Source of the DNA: Coriobacteriales bacterium
GTDB taxonomy: Bacteria > Actinomycetota > Coriobacteriia > Coriobacteriales > UBA8131
DNA length: 6,476 bases
Assembly: GCA_031286245.1 (NCBI GenBank)
Contig: JAITUO010000031.1
Coordinates: 1-6,476, forward strand
Reading direction: 5' to 3'
Of the stretch, positions 5,790 to 6,476 are shown piece by piece; positions within the stretch are counted from its first letter, which is position 1; the number at the start of each line of letters is the position of its first letter. Under the pieces are notes generated by a model, which ran no database searches, was not told the origin of the DNA, and saw only the letters and a list, made by a program, of their open reading frames with translations. Position numbers and translations under genes: made by a program.

Positions 5790-6476
5790 GTTATACATCG
5801 CTTGCACGACCGTTCTGAGCATGAATTACGACCTGTCAGCTTTGAAAGAGCGGTTTTGAAGAACGCTTACGGCTCTTGTCTGGTCAGCTTTGGAGATACT
5901 CAGGTGCTCTGTGCTGTGACCATCGATGATTATCTGCCAATCTGGCGGAAGGGGTCAGGGCTCGGCTGGTTGACCGCTGAATATGCGATGTTGCCTGCCT
6001 CGACCTCGGAGCGTAGTAAACGCGAACGCGGTATCGTACAGGGGCGTACTCAGGAGATCCAAAGGCTGGTCGGTCGGTCACTACGATCGGTGCTGGACAT
6101 GAAACTACTCGGTGAATATAACCTGATCGTGGATTGCGATGTCATCCAGGCAGATGGTGGTACGCGGACTGCAGCCATCACTGGATCCTGGTTGGCTTTG
6201 GTCGATGCATTAGATGTCTGGCAAAATGCTGGCAAGTTAAAAGCCAACCCACTGATCGGACAGGTTGCAGCGGTCAGTGTCGGTATGGTCGACGGTCGTT
6301 TGCTACTGGACATGGACTACACTGAAGACAGCCACGCTGAAGTCGACATGAATTTGGTGATGAATGCCAAAGATGAATTCATCGAAGTCCAAGGCACTGC
6401 CGAACATGTCACTTTCGACCGGAATCATCTTGATGCTCTGTTGGATTTAGGGACTCTGGGCATCAAGCAACTGTTA
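5787..6476 (+). CDS. rph: Ribonuclease PH (3' end outside window)
   Basis: RNase PH is a hexameric phosphorolytic exonuclease that trims nucleotides from tRNA 3' ends. 230 codons are present and the frame is still open at the right edge. Family proteins are usually about 235-260 residues, so only the C-terminal tail is missing. Landmarks in order: ELRPVSF (13-19), GSCLVSFGDTQVLC (29-42), GSGLGWLTAEYAMLP (56-70), GRTQEIQRLVGRSLR (86-100) with the phosphate-binding R87 region, DCDVIQADGGTRTAAITG (116-133) with T126 and R127, and DMDYTEDSHAEVDMN (175-189) with the acidic residues D181 and D187 of the metal site. The start is TTG at 5787, directly after the murI TAG, with GAGG (5775-5778) inside the end of murI. 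A second TTG at 5802 is too far from that site. murI next to rph is a known arrangement, as in the racE-rph region of Bacillus. Confidence 0.95.
   Translation, partial: MVIHRLHDRSEHELRPVSFERAVLKNAYGSCLVSFGDTQVLCAVTIDDYLPIWRKGSGLGWLTAEYAMLPASTSERSKRERGIVQGRTQEIQRLVGRSLRSVLDMKLLGEYNLIVDCDVIQADGGTRTAAITGSWLALVDALDVWQNAGKLKANPLIGQVAAVSVGMVDGRLLLDMDYTEDSHAEVDMNLVMNAKDEFIEVQGTAEHVTFDRNHLDALLDLGTLGIKQLL

Overview
This 6.5 kb window is ordinary bacterial chromosome: housekeeping genes on the + strand flank a three-gene paralogous cluster on the - strand. An MEP-pathway gene (ispE), GTG/TTG start codons, the murI-rph order and strong Shine-Dalgarno sites fit a bacterium. Three zinc-methyltransferase-like URO-D paralogues suggest an anaerobic, C1-using lineage. 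Chloroflexota (Anaerolineae-like) or a Firmicute-like anaerobe are guesses from general resemblance; nothing here proves either.

Layout. Positions 1-248 (+) hold the C-terminal end of ispE. It converges on a - strand cluster, read right to left from 3541 to 332, of three full-length paralogues of the uroporphyrinogen-decarboxylase superfamily (329, 330 and 332 aa). These resemble the MtaA/MtbA-type methyltransferase branch rather than true HemE. The first two copies from the left keep the His-x-Cys...Cys zinc signature. The third (2552-3541), first in transcription order, has lost both zinc cysteines and a further conserved cysteine. Positions 3542-4283 are a 742-base divergent intergenic region containing a 136-bp element bounded by 25-bp inverted repeats, a small palindrome in the URO-D leader, possible mini-ORFs and a likely efp promoter. 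From 4284 to the right edge lies a tight + strand housekeeping run: efp, murI (15 bp later) and rph (starting on the base after the murI stop, and cut by the window edge a few residues short of its usual end).

How the genes work together. efp-murI-rph look co-transcribed (translation of proline-rich motifs, D-glutamate for peptidoglycan, tRNA 3'-end maturation), with no shared pathway beyond growth. The URO-D trio probably acts on methylated corrinoid proteins or a related C1 substrate, but no corrinoid protein, substrate-specific methyltransferase or reductive activator is encoded here, so the substrate is unknown. I found no defence system, CRISPR array, tRNA, rRNA or recognisable transposase. 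The most notable points are the loss of zinc ligands in one of three tandem copies and the long inverted-repeat element upstream of efp.
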